59,996 bases of DNA. It comes from an uncultured Desulfovibrio sp. (lineage in GTDB: Bacteria; Desulfobacterota; Desulfovibrionia; Desulfovibrionales; Desulfovibrionaceae). Where the stretch lies: contig CAJUMQ010000001.1 of assembly GCA_910587035.1 (NCBI GenBank), positions 1 to 59,996 on the forward strand. Reading direction: 5' to 3'. Of this stretch, positions 8,817 through 16,884 are shown one piece after another. Below the pieces are notes generated by a model. The model was not told the origin of the DNA and ran no database searches. It was given only the letters and a program-made list of their open reading frames with translations. Numbering within the stretch: position 1 is the stretch's first letter; every line of letters begins with the position of its first letter. The position numbers were made by a program, and so were the translations under genes.

Positions 8817-9250
8817 AGATCGATACCCGCCTTGGGCGCAGGAAGATCGATCCCGACAAGATAGTTAATTTTCCCCGTGGTCTGGCCGGCTTTGAAACAG
8901 AGCATGAATTCACGCTCCTGCAGCTTCGTCCGGATGCTCCGCTGCTGATTCTCCAGAGCGTTACCAAACCGGATGTGGGGCTGCTGGTGGCGGACCCGTA
9001 CAGCTTTTTGCCATCCTACCCTGTAATGGTTGGCGAGGCCGAGCAGCAACTGCTGAAAATAAACGAAACCGGCGATGCGGCAATTCTGGTGACTGTCACA
9101 ATACCAGCTGGCGAGCCGGAAAACGCCATGCTCAATCTCACCGGACCCATTGTGATAAATCATCAGGCAAAAATTGGCCTGCAAATTCCCCAGGGCTTTG
9201 AGGGCCCGGCGCAGGTGAGTCTGCACCAGCCGGACATGGCCGCGGAATAA
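8795..9250 (+). CDS. fliW: Flagellar assembly factor FliW
   Basis: A 151-residue cytoplasmic protein that binds CsrA and flagellin, linking flagellin supply to its translation. Family features: GRRKIDPDKIVNFPRGLAGFE near the start, then LLVADPYSFLPSY, and AILVTVTIPAG with LTGPIVINHQAKIGLQ near the end. The ATG overlaps the csrA 3' end by 22 bases, supporting a joint regulatory unit. A strong terminator follows about 40 bases after the stop. Confidence 0.95.
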   Translation: MACEKEIEIDTRLGRRKIDPDKIVNFPRGLAGFETEHEFTLLQLRPDAPLLILQSVTKPDVGLLVADPYSFLPSYPVMVGEAEQQLLKINETGDAAILVTVTIPAGEPENAMLNLTGPIVINHQAKIGLQIPQGFEGPAQVSLHQPDMAAE

Positions 9251-9289
9251 AACTTTTTTGCATTCGCAGCATTGCGATTGTCCATCAGC

Positions 9290-9312
9290 AAAAAGCCGCC
9301 CTGCGGCTTTTT
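9290..9312 (+). terminator. Rho-independent terminator after fliW
   Basis: AAAAAGCCGC and GCGGCTTTTT pair over 10 bases around a CCT loop, with the T run built into the 3' arm. It ends the csrA-fliW transcript and, because of the A run on the left, could also work in reverse. Confidence 0.85.
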
Positions 9313-9355
9313 GTGTTTAAAAACCTGTACGATATGGCTTTGGCTTTAAAGAGGC

Positions 9356-9493
9356 GTGGCCGCTGAGGGGGGATCAGCGGCCACAAAGAGGGAGGATGTT
9401 CCGATGGTTTTAGGGTTCTGTTCAAAGGAGGAGGGTTTTGGGGTGGGGATTGCGCAGCTCCGTATGGGGGATAGAGCTACGCAGAAATTTTTT
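9356..9493 (+). ncRNA. Candidate GGA-rich small RNA (possible CsrA sponge)
   Basis: A gene-free element just behind csrA-fliW. It opens with a perfect 11-bp hairpin (GTGGCCGCTGA/TCAGCGGCCAC) whose 7-base loop is GGGGGGA. A G-rich stretch with AGGATGT and AAGGAGGAGGG follows. It closes with a second hairpin (GCG-x-AGCTC/GAGCT-x-CGC, 9452-9482) whose loop contains GGGGGATA, followed by six Ts (9488-9493), like an intrinsic terminator. Seven GGA triplets fall in about 110 bases, two of them in hairpin loops, the arrangement used by CsrB/RsmY-type RNAs to bind CsrA. No convincing promoter was found, so transcription is inferred only. Confidence 0.35.
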
Positions 9494-10142
9494 CCAGCAC
9501 GTGGGGTTTGTATATAAACCGCCCGGGCGGATTAGAAAGAGTTGGGAGGCGCGGCGGGCTGCCTGCGCCGTTATATCTGGACTGTCATTTGCCCCGCTGC
9601 AATTTGATCTATGGAGGCAAATTACAGATTGTTTTTCCTTCTGGCCCTATGCGGTTTTTAGCAGCTTTATCATTCGCTGTTACTTATAATATAGCAAAAG
9701 CCATGCCAGACAATTCCTGTTTGGCAGATGCCCAAAAATCAACGCTTTGCGGGTCATGGCAGCGTGGCATTTTTCCAGGAGCGTATGTTTTTTATACACG
9801 CCCTGATTCTGGATGTATAAATTTTGCTCAGGTGTAAAAAAATGTCTCGCCACATTTTGCCCGCTTAACCTTGTGAAATAATAGGCAAACTCTACCGCCC
9901 CAGGCTTGCGCCTCCTCCAGGCCGCGAGCAAAAGTCATGGGAAGACAGAGCTTGCGTGTGAAAAATCAGTCCGAAAAACCATAACTGGAAGGCCAGACCG
10001 GAGCGCAGCAGGGGCAGGGGACACAGGAGAGGCAGCAAAGCGCAGGGGGGAATTTTATTGCGCCTGAAGAACGCGTTCCTGGCAGACATATCCTGCGGGT
10101 GTCTGCCAGGAACGAATTAAAATCTGTTGATATATTGGCAAA
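9494..10142. other. Gene-poor intergenic region
   Basis: About 650 bases without a credible coding frame. Frames that stay open here have no ribosome site, family resemblance or normal codon use. Seen inside: a TATAAT box at 9685-9690 followed by a T-tailed two-step hairpin (9728-9774), which could be a second small transcript, and a strong inverted repeat at 10075-10113. Confidence 0.5.
10075..10113 (-). terminator. 14-bp perfect inverted repeat after the ZraP/Spy-like gene
   Basis: GTTCCTGGCAGACA and its exact complement enclose an 11-base loop, 30 bases beyond the stop of the minus-strand gene. There is no T run in either direction, so it is a weak terminator or RNA-stabilising hairpin rather than a classical one. 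Confidence 0.4.
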
Positions 10143-10799
10143 TTAGCCAAGATGCGGCTGTCTGCCAAAGGGCTGGATTGATGATCTGTCGTCCTTTTCA
10201 TCCGGTGGCGCCAGCCAGAATCCATCGCCGCCAAGAGGACCCATGGGCACGCCCGCCTCAATGCGCAGGCGGTCGCCAACATCCTTGAGCTTGCCGCGCA
10301 GGGCCTCCCGCAGGGATTGCAGCTCCTGGCCGAGACGCGGCAGGGTGTCCGGCCTGGTGTTGCGATTGAAGCTGATGGCAGCAAGCTGCGCCTTCTTTTC
10401 CCGAATGGCAATGCGCAGGGCGCGCAGACCTGGATGCGCATCATGCAATATCTTGCGGGCGCGCTCGCGCTGAAATGGCTGCAGACTGTCCAGCCATTGC
10501 CTTATGGCCAACACATAGCGCTCCTCGCTGCGCCGGCTTGGCTCGCGCCAGTCATTGGCGCGGGAAGCAATGCTGTCCACGGTTTTGGAGGGGTCATCAT
10601 TGGCAAATGGCGCACTCAGCTCCGAATCTTCGGAGTGTTCATTGAATTGTTCCTCATCATAACCGCGTTCACTATAATTAACGGTCGCTTCGCCCCGGGG
10701 GGCAAAGCCGTCGCCTGCATATACGCTGGATTGCGGCAGATTGCCTGCCATACATGCTCCAAGCAGTGAACATATAATTATAAACTTCTTTGGCATCAA
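10143..10799 (-). CDS. Periplasmic ZraP/Spy-like protein, hypothetical
   Basis: A 218-residue exported protein with a signal peptide (hydrophobic IIICSLLGACMAG, cleavage near residue 28). The middle, about residues 85-190, is a helical segment with LQPFQRERARKILHDAHPGLRALRIAIREKKAQL and a later LGQELQSLREALR, similar in pattern to periplasmic heavy-metal-sensor/Spy/CpxP proteins (LTxxQ-like helices). These bind metals or act as ATP-free chaperones in the periplasm. The first 80 residues after the signal are acidic and disordered-looking, and no metal-binding His cluster is obvious. Function is therefore tentative. It is a single gene. Confidence 0.6.
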   Translation of the reverse strand: MMPKKFIIICSLLGACMAGNLPQSSVYAGDGFAPRGEATVNYSERGYDEEQFNEHSEDSELSAPFANDDPSKTVDSIASRANDWREPSRRSEERYVLAIRQWLDSLQPFQRERARKILHDAHPGLRALRIAIREKKAQLAAISFNRNTRPDTLPRLGQELQSLREALRGKLKDVGDRLRIEAGVPMGPLGGDGFWLAPPDEKDDRSSIQPFGRQPHLG

Positions 10800-11061
10800 A
10801 CTTCCATTTCTTCGAACCCAGGATTCAACTGTGCACCAGATTTGGGAATATGGCGTTCGCCGAATGGTTCATTTTCCGGTTCGCTCCCGTTCCGTCCAAA
10901 AATCATCCAGGCGACCATATTTCCAGACGCCTGACACCCCTTTTATGCAAAAACCATACAAATTTTTGAATCCCAATCCAGAAATTAATCCCTTGAAAGA
11001 AATTTGATAATGGTAAAATATGCGCATTCACCATTTAGCTGACAAATTATAAGGAGCATAC

Positions 11062-11958
11062 ATGTCCGGATTTATGAGTTCCAGCGCTTCCATGACCATA
11101 TGCAAATGCCAGCAGGCCCGCCCACTTGATGTGGAGGCCTTGCGCAAGGGCGCATTCACAGAAGCCATTGACCCGGATGGCATCCGGTCCGGATGGGTGG
11201 GGCTGAACGACCTTCTGGATACGGACAATTTTTTTCTGGCCACCTCCGATGCCAGATTCTCCGGCTTTTCCTACAGGCTGGACATGCGCAGGCCAGCCGC
11301 CGCTGTAATCAGGCTCCAGCTGGCGGAGCAGATCAGGGCCGAGGAGGCGGAGGGCAAAAAAATTGGCTCAAAACGCAAAAAGGAGCTGAGGGAGGCCATA
11401 ATCGAAAAACTCACAGCCCGCGCAGATTTTGTGCCCTCCCTTACGGATTGCATCTGGGATGGCAAGAGCGGGGTTCTTTTCATAGGCACAACATCGGAAA
11501 AAATGCTGGAGAGGATACTTTCGCGCTTCAAGGGCTCCTTTGGCATGGACGCTGCCCCCATTGGCGCGGAGAAGGACATGGAGACAATCTTCTCTCTGCT
11601 GCAGAATGAAGGCTCCCTGCAGCTGGCTGGCTACAATATTGCCCCCATGGGCAGCGCCAGCCTGCAATCCGCAGATGCCAGCAGCGAAAAAAGCGCCATT
11701 GCCGTGCGCAACAGCCCGGATGCGGTTTCGGACGGCCTGAGCCAGGGGCTGGCCATCAAGCGAATGGGCATCATTGCCACCAATACGGAAAATGAGGATG
11801 ATGAGCTGCAGTTCACGCTGGACAGCTCCCTGGCTGTTTCCGGCCTCAAATTTCCCAGGGCGGAAAAAGGCATGGACGAAGAGGCGACATTTTTGATCAA
11901 TGCCGAAATCTGCGCCAGTGTGGCCGCCCTGGTGGACAAACTGGCGGGCAACAACTGA
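11062..11958 (+). CDS. rdgC: Recombination-associated protein RdgC family
   Basis: A 298-residue protein matching the RdgC pattern: FRSGWVGL-like region near residue 40, RPAAAVIRLQLAEQI, the charged EEAEGKKIGSKRKKELRE helix, then a domain with CIWDGKSGVLFIGTTSEKMLERIL. RdgC forms a ring around DNA and limits RecA filament formation. The homology is clear in the N-terminal half, and the C-terminal half is more divergent. A good ribosome site (AAGGAG) sits 6 bases before the ATG. The next gene follows after 19 bases and is probably co-transcribed. Confidence 0.82.
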   Translation: MSGFMSSSASMTICKCQQARPLDVEALRKGAFTEAIDPDGIRSGWVGLNDLLDTDNFFLATSDARFSGFSYRLDMRRPAAAVIRLQLAEQIRAEEAEGKKIGSKRKKELREAIIEKLTARADFVPSLTDCIWDGKSGVLFIGTTSEKMLERILSRFKGSFGMDAAPIGAEKDMETIFSLLQNEGSLQLAGYNIAPMGSASLQSADASSEKSAIAVRNSPDAVSDGLSQGLAIKRMGIIATNTENEDDELQFTLDSSLAVSGLKFPRAEKGMDEEATFLINAEICASVAALVDKLAGNN

Positions 11959-11977
11959 GGCGCAGAGGTGAGAGGCC

Positions 11978-12619
11978 ATGCTCAGGCCACTTATCGAGAT
12001 AGATGAGGAGCTTTGCAATGGCTGTGGCCAGTGCATAACCGATTGCGCGGAAGGAGCCCTTGCCATTGTCAATGGCAAGGCCAAACTGATTAGCGAGAGC
12101 TATTGTGATGGCCTGGGGGCATGTCTCAACTGCCCCCAGGGCGCCCTGGCCCTTGTAATTGCCGATGCCCCGGCCTTTGATGAAAAGGCGGCGCTGGCGG
12201 CCAAGGCTGCCAGGGAGGCACAGGAGGCGCCCCTTGCGCCATTGCAGCCAATGGCGGCGGCACAGATGCAATCAACCCTGCGCACATGGCCTCTGCAGCT
12301 GGCCTTGATGCCGCCTGCCGCGGTCTTTCTGAAAAATGCCAGCCTCATACTGTGCGCGCACTGCTCCGGCTTCGCATTGCCGGGCATCCAGAAAGACCAT
12401 CTGGCCGGGCATGTGCCTCTCATTGCCTGCCCCAAGCTGGAAAACAATGCCATGCTGGTGGAAAAGCTGGCCGCCATCCTGGCCGCCAATGACATCAGGG
12501 ATCTGACAGTGCTGCGCATGAGCGTTCCCTGCTGCGGAGGTCTTACGGCCATTGCCCAAAAGGCCCTGGAACAGACGCAAAAAAATATAGAGCCTGCCAT
12601 CAATGTAGTGCAGTTGTGA
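11978..12619 (+). CDS. 4Fe-4S ferredoxin-domain protein with C-terminal Cys-rich domain
   Basis: A 213-residue cytoplasmic iron-sulfur protein. Residues 10-60 are a two-cluster ferredoxin fold: CNGCGQCITDC and then CDGLGACLNCPQ, with the second motif slightly altered in spacing. After an Ala-rich linker, a C-terminal domain has CAHC and CCGG (about residue 187) plus a conserved CPKLENN segment. Proteins of this architecture are common in sulfate reducers and anaerobes, usually without a known partner. It likely carries electrons or senses redox state. It follows rdgC closely. Confidence 0.82.
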   Translation: MLRPLIEIDEELCNGCGQCITDCAEGALAIVNGKAKLISESYCDGLGACLNCPQGALALVIADAPAFDEKAALAAKAAREAQEAPLAPLQPMAAAQMQSTLRTWPLQLALMPPAAVFLKNASLILCAHCSGFALPGIQKDHLAGHVPLIACPKLENNAMLVEKLAAILAANDIRDLTVLRMSVPCCGGLTAIAQKALEQTQKNIEPAINVVQL

Positions 12620-12646
12620 GGCCAAAGCCTGCAACCGCGTCTGGCA

Positions 12647-13600
12647 TCAGTTGATGATGTTTTGCGGAGTCCCGGCCAGAAAGGCGCGAATATCGTCGGC
12701 CATGATATCGATTATTTTCTGTCTGGCGCGCACAGTCGCCCAGGCCATGTGCGGGGTGAGCAGCACATTTGGCGCATTGAGCAGGGGATTGTCCGCGGCA
12801 GGCGGCTCCGAAACCATGACATCCGCGCCAAAACCGCCAAGCTGGCCGCTCAGGAGCGCCTTTGCCACTGCCTGCTCATCCACCAGACCGCCCCTGGCCG
12901 TGTTGATCAGGATTACCCCCGGCTTCATGGCCGCAAGGCTTTTTTCATTGATCAGACCGGCATTTTCGACCGTCAATGGGCAATGCAGGGAAATGGCATC
13001 GGCCTCGCGCCAGATCCGGTCAATATCGGCCCATTTAAAAGCATAGTCCACCTGCGCCCTTTGCCTGCGCGAATTGGCCAGGATATTCATGCCAAGACCT
13101 GTGGCCATTCTGCCCAGGGCCTGCCCTATGCCGCCAAAGCCGACAATGCCCAGGGTCAGGCCATTCAAATTCAGGGGAGTTTTTTTCCAGTAGCACCATT
13201 GGCCATTGCGGGTCCATTCGCCACTGGTGACTCCCGCCGAATGCAGGGCTGTGCCCCGGGCCAGCTCCAGCAGCAGGGCCAGGGCGTGCTGGGCCACATC
13301 GTCAGCGCCATAGGCGGGCACATTGCAAACCTTTATGCCGGCGGCCGCAAGGGCGGCCAGATCAAGATTGTTTGAGCCTGTGGCCAGCTCGCCCACAAGC
13401 CGGCAGCCGGCCAGGGCCGGGATCTCGGCAGGGCCAATGACAGTCTTGTTGACCAGCACCACATCCGCCCCGGCAGCCCGGCTGGCAAAATCCGCTGGAG
13501 CGGTGGCTGCAAATATCTCAAGCTCGCCCAGCTCCTCAAGGGGGGCCCAGCTGACATCGCCCGGGTTAAGCAGGGCGCCATCAAGCACAACCATTTTCAC
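12647..13600 (-). CDS. D-2-hydroxyacid dehydrogenase (NAD-binding)
   Basis: A 317-residue enzyme of the D-isomer 2-hydroxyacid dehydrogenase family, reducing 2-oxo acids such as glyoxylate, hydroxypyruvate or a 2-ketoacid. The Rossmann motif is GFGGIG near residue 150. Catalytic residues are visible as Arg in NTARGGLVDE, Glu in VSEPP and His in TPHMAW. The basic SRRQR after the nucleotide motif hints at possible NADP use. The start is GTG, chosen because GGAGG lies 7 bases upstream. It is followed by convergent genes, and sppA lies upstream on the same strand 15 bases away. Confidence 0.88.
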   Translation of the reverse strand: MKMVVLDGALLNPGDVSWAPLEELGELEIFAATAPADFASRAAGADVVLVNKTVIGPAEIPALAGCRLVGELATGSNNLDLAALAAAGIKVCNVPAYGADDVAQHALALLLELARGTALHSAGVTSGEWTRNGQWCYWKKTPLNLNGLTLGIVGFGGIGQALGRMATGLGMNILANSRRQRAQVDYAFKWADIDRIWREADAISLHCPLTVENAGLINEKSLAAMKPGVILINTARGGLVDEQAVAKALLSGQLGGFGADVMVSEPPAADNPLLNAPNVLLTPHMAWATVRARQKIIDIMADDIRAFLAGTPQNIIN

Positions 13601-13615
13601 GACAGATCCTCCCGC

Positions 13616-14632
13616 TCAAAACTGATACAGAAACATGGGGGCCGACATTTTTTCGGCCAGGCCATCCGCTGAGGCGGCAGTCAGAAGCTCTCTTACGGCC
13701 TTGCCCATGGCCAGCAGCTCCTCCAGCAGTTTTGCTTTTGCCGCCGGCTTGACTGCCAGCTTTCTTTCCATGGGCACGCCGGTTTTTTGAGCAAGCCAGG
13801 CATGGGCCTCGTACTGGCCGCCTGTCTCATCGACCAGTCCCAGCCCCACGGCCTCGGCGCCGGTGAAAATCTTGCCATTGGCCAGGTCCTCGGCCTTTTC
13901 GCGCGGCATGCGCCGCCCCTTTGCCACTATGTCCACAAACTGGCCATGCATATCCATAAGCACCTTTTCAAGATAGGCCCTGTCCTGGGTGGTGAGGGGA
14001 TGCATGTAGGAGGCTGCGTCCTTGAATGGGGCTGTCACCAGAGTCTCCTGCCCCACTCCGATTTTTTGCATCAGCCCCTGAAGCTGGGGGATGTCCATGC
14101 GCACGCCAATGGAGCCGGTGACTGTGGAGGGATTGGCGAATATGCGTTCGCCGGCCATGCTGATCATAAGGCCTCCGGACGCGGCTGTGGCGCCCATGCT
14201 GACAACCACAGGCATTTTTTTGGCCACGCGGGCCAGGGCCGCGTAGATCTCCTGGGATGCGGCTGCGCCACCGCCAGGTGAATTTACGCGCACCAGCACT
14301 CCCTTGATGGTGTCTTTGCTCTCCAGCTTGCGAATCCAGGCCAGGGTCGGGCCGGGATCGAGAATTGCCCCCTGCACGGTCACCAGTGCCAGCCTTTCCA
14401 TATTGTCAATTTCCTCATCAGGCGTGGAGGCCCAATGCACAAATATGGTGGCTCCGGCAATCAGGGCCAGAATCAACAGCCAGAACAGCAGGGGATGCCT
14501 TTTGCGAAATGGCTGGCGAAAAATCCGCAGCCATACGGTGGCGGGAATCTGCGCCAGGGGGCAGGTATTGCAGCCACTGCCAGTCTCCCTGCTGAAGGAA
14601 AATTCCGCATTGTCCGGCTGTTCCCTATTCAT
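13616..14632 (-). CDS. sppA: Signal peptide peptidase SppA, short form (S49)
   Basis: Membrane-anchored serine protease that degrades signal-peptide remnants. One transmembrane helix (LLFWLLILALIAGATIFV) lies near residues 48-66. The S49 fold follows, with VNSPGGGAAASQEIY, the nucleophile Ser in GATAASGGLM, and the family segment GSIGV. At 338 residues this is the single-domain form. The ATG was preferred over an upstream TTG because GAGGA is spaced 7 bases before it. The cytosolic N-terminus contains an unusual CNTC pair. It is co-directional with the downstream dehydrogenase. Confidence 0.9.
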   Translation of the reverse strand: MNREQPDNAEFSFSRETGSGCNTCPLAQIPATVWLRIFRQPFRKRHPLLFWLLILALIAGATIFVHWASTPDEEIDNMERLALVTVQGAILDPGPTLAWIRKLESKDTIKGVLVRVNSPGGGAAASQEIYAALARVAKKMPVVVSMGATAASGGLMISMAGERIFANPSTVTGSIGVRMDIPQLQGLMQKIGVGQETLVTAPFKDAASYMHPLTTQDRAYLEKVLMDMHGQFVDIVAKGRRMPREKAEDLANGKIFTGAEAVGLGLVDETGGQYEAHAWLAQKTGVPMERKLAVKPAAKAKLLEELLAMGKAVRELLTAASADGLAEKMSAPMFLYQF

Positions 14633-14762
14633 AGAAGTCCTCAACTCTGCTCGGGATTTTCATGAGATTGCGCATTATGTCAAATATGATTAGGCTTGGC
14701 GACATAAATCTGCGGCAGCCCCCCGCTGGCCCAGGGCATACACAGTTTTTCGGAATCATCAT

Positions 14763-15710
14763 ATGAAATGTAAAATTTGCAAGGCGGAGGCGGCTGTAGC
14801 CTTAAGGAGCCATAACGCGGCATTTTGCGAAAAATGCTATGCGGCCTTTTTCCGGCGCCAGGTGCAGAAGGGCATCAGCTCCCGAAACCTATTTTCCATG
14901 TCTGAAAAAATTCTTGTGGCCCTCTCCGGCGGCAAGGATTCCCTGGCCCTGATGCTGGAGCTTGCCGAGCTGGGCTACAATGTCACCGGCTTGTTCATCG
15001 ACCTGGCAATTCCGGAATCATCACCTGCCGCAAGGGCCCAGGTGGAGGGATTTTGCGCCAGGCACAAGCTGCCACTGCAGATAGTTGATCTTGCAGCGGA
15101 GGGGCTGGCCATGCCTCTGGTGAAAAAGGCGCTGCGCAGGCCGGTCTGCTCCGTTTGCGGCAAAATAAAAAGGTACTGGTTCAACAGGGCGGCCATGGCC
15201 GGATGTTATGACGCCATCGCCACAGGCCACAATCTGGATGACGAGGTGGCCAGGCTCTTAAGCAACACCCTGCGCTGGGATGCCTCCTATCTGGGCAGCC
15301 AAGGGCCAAGACTTGAGGCTGGCAACGGCTTTGCCCGCAAGGTAAAGCCGCTCTGGCGTCTGAGCGAGTTTGAGACTGCCAATTACGCCTTTTTGCGGGG
15401 CATAGAACATCACATGGCACCATGCCCATACAGCGCCGGCGCCAGTTTCAGCATTCTGAAAAATCTGATGCACAGGCTGGAGGGCGCCATGCCTGGCCGC
15501 AAGCTGGATTTTTATCAGGGCTTTCTGGAAAAGGGACGGGAAAATTTCGCGCAGGCCGCCAAAAGGGAAGACATGCCCCTCTCCCCCTGCAGCCTGTGCG
15601 GCCAGCCCACATCCGGCGGCGAAATATGCGGCGTCTGCTCCATAAAAAGGCAGGTGGGGGAATATATCAAGGCCGGGCGGAAGGCGGAAGAGCCAGGATC
15701 AGCCCTGTGA
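14763..15710 (+). CDS. TtcA/TtuA-family tRNA thiolation enzyme
   Basis: A 315-residue adenylating sulfurtransferase of the PP-loop class that inserts sulfur into tRNA bases. The N-terminus is a zinc-type CKIC and CEKC pair, followed by the PP-loop SGGKDS at about residue 55. A central CSVCG (about residue 131) and the later Cys fit the 4Fe-4S site of TtuA/TtcA. A C-terminal CSLCG-x-CGVC zinc ribbon completes the TtuA-like layout, and the ATP-contact GHNLDDE is present. TtuA makes 2-thio-T54, whereas TtcA makes 2-thio-C32. The terminal zinc fingers favour the TtuA/Ncs6 branch. Confidence 0.85.
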   Translation: MKCKICKAEAAVALRSHNAAFCEKCYAAFFRRQVQKGISSRNLFSMSEKILVALSGGKDSLALMLELAELGYNVTGLFIDLAIPESSPAARAQVEGFCARHKLPLQIVDLAAEGLAMPLVKKALRRPVCSVCGKIKRYWFNRAAMAGCYDAIATGHNLDDEVARLLSNTLRWDASYLGSQGPRLEAGNGFARKVKPLWRLSEFETANYAFLRGIEHHMAPCPYSAGASFSILKNLMHRLEGAMPGRKLDFYQGFLEKGRENFAQAAKREDMPLSPCSLCGQPTSGGEICGVCSIKRQVGEYIKAGRKAEEPGSAL

Positions 15711-15746
15711 CAAATCGGGACACGTCTCACTCCTGACAAACCCGCG

Positions 15747-15765
15747 CAGGCGTTTGCCTGTTTTT
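15747..15765 (+). terminator. Terminator after the tRNA thiolation gene
   Basis: CAGGC and GCCTG around a GTTT loop, directly followed by five Ts. It stands in the 75-base gap between two convergent genes. Confidence 0.6.
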
Positions 15766-15785
15766 GGCGGCAAAAACTCCTCTGG

Positions 15786-16736
15786 TCATTCCCCGCTGGC
15801 AACCATTTTTTCAAACCAGGGGATGGTTCTGGCAAGCCCCTCCTCCAGGGTGATCCTGGGCTCCCAGCCCAGCTTTTCCCTGGCAAGAGCTATATCCGGA
15901 CGTCTCTGTCTGGGGTCGTCGGCTGGCAGAGGCTCATGGATGATTTTGGAGCGGCTGCCGGTCATGTCCACAACCCTGGCCGCAAGCTCGCCAATGGTGA
16001 ACTCGCCTGGATTGCCCATGTTCACCGGGCCGGCAAAATCCTTTTCCGTCCCCATCATCGCCAGAAAACAGTCTATGAGATCATCCACATAACAGAAGGA
16101 TCTTGTCTGGGTGCCATCGCCATAAATGGTGATGGGCTCATTGCGCAAAGCCTGCATGATGAAGTTGGAGACCACCCTGCCATCGCGAGGGTGCATGTGC
16201 GGCCCATAGGTGTTGAAGATGCGGCCCACCTTTATGGGCAATCCGTTCTGGCGGTGATAGGCAAAAAAGAGGGCCTCCGCGCAACGCTTGCCCTCATCGT
16301 AGCAGGAGCGCAGGCCGATGGGATTGACATTGCCCCAGTAGCTTTCCTTCTGGGGGTGTTCCTCCGGATCGCCATAGACCTCGCTGGTGGAGGCCTGAAA
16401 GATGGTGGCGCCCACCCTTTTTGCCAGACCCAGCATGTTGATGGCGCCATGCACGCAGGTTTTTATGGTCTGGACGGAATCATGCTGGTAATGGATTGGC
16501 GAGGCCGGGCAGGCGAGATTGTAGATCTCATCCACCTCCACATACAGGGGAAAGGTCACATCATGGCGGATGAGCTCAAAACGCGGATTGTCGCGCAGAT
16601 GCAGAATGTTGCGCTTGTCGCATGAAAAAAAGTTGTCGACGCAGAGAACGTCATGGCCCTCCGAGAGCAGCCTTTCACACAGGTGGGAACCAAGGAAACC
16701 CGCGCCACCAGAGACAAGAATGCGCTTTGCCGGCAT
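15786..16736 (-). CDS. UDP-glucuronate decarboxylase (UDP-xylose synthase), SDR family
   Basis: A 316-residue extended short-chain dehydrogenase. GGAGFLGSHL at the N-terminus is the NAD-binding motif, CVDNFFS follows strand 2, and the catalytic set is Ser-Thr-Ser in ASTSEVYGDPEEHPQ with YDEGK. The sequence ACPASPIHYQ and RIFNTYGPHMHPRDGRVVSNF are diagnostic of UDP-glucuronate decarboxylase, which makes UDP-xylose for surface glycans. It stands alone, divergent from the M50 gene. No other sugar-nucleotide genes are close. Confidence 0.93.
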   Translation of the reverse strand: MPAKRILVSGGAGFLGSHLCERLLSEGHDVLCVDNFFSCDKRNILHLRDNPRFELIRHDVTFPLYVEVDEIYNLACPASPIHYQHDSVQTIKTCVHGAINMLGLAKRVGATIFQASTSEVYGDPEEHPQKESYWGNVNPIGLRSCYDEGKRCAEALFFAYHRQNGLPIKVGRIFNTYGPHMHPRDGRVVSNFIMQALRNEPITIYGDGTQTRSFCYVDDLIDCFLAMMGTEKDFAGPVNMGNPGEFTIGELAARVVDMTGSRSKIIHEPLPADDPRQRRPDIALAREKLGWEPRITLEEGLARTIPWFEKMVASGE

Positions 16737-16884
16737 GATGCCAATCCTTTGCTGAATCCTGTTTATACCAAATGGCCAGGCAATTCCACATTGCCTGCTT
16801 TATGCCACCAATATTTATATTATTCCAACCCGGTTGGCAAACGCCTTTCTCGACAAGGCGGGGTGAACATGCTAGAGGGAGAGC

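Noticed and set aside
9342..9355. GG-N10-GC that could be a sigma-54 promoter for the candidate small RNA
   Set aside because: Only GG and GC match and the -12 box is AGGC. The start would fall inside the first hairpin.
9438..9837. Open frames in the intergenic region after fliW
   Set aside because: They run through the GGA-rich hairpins and have odd composition, no ribosome site and no similarity.
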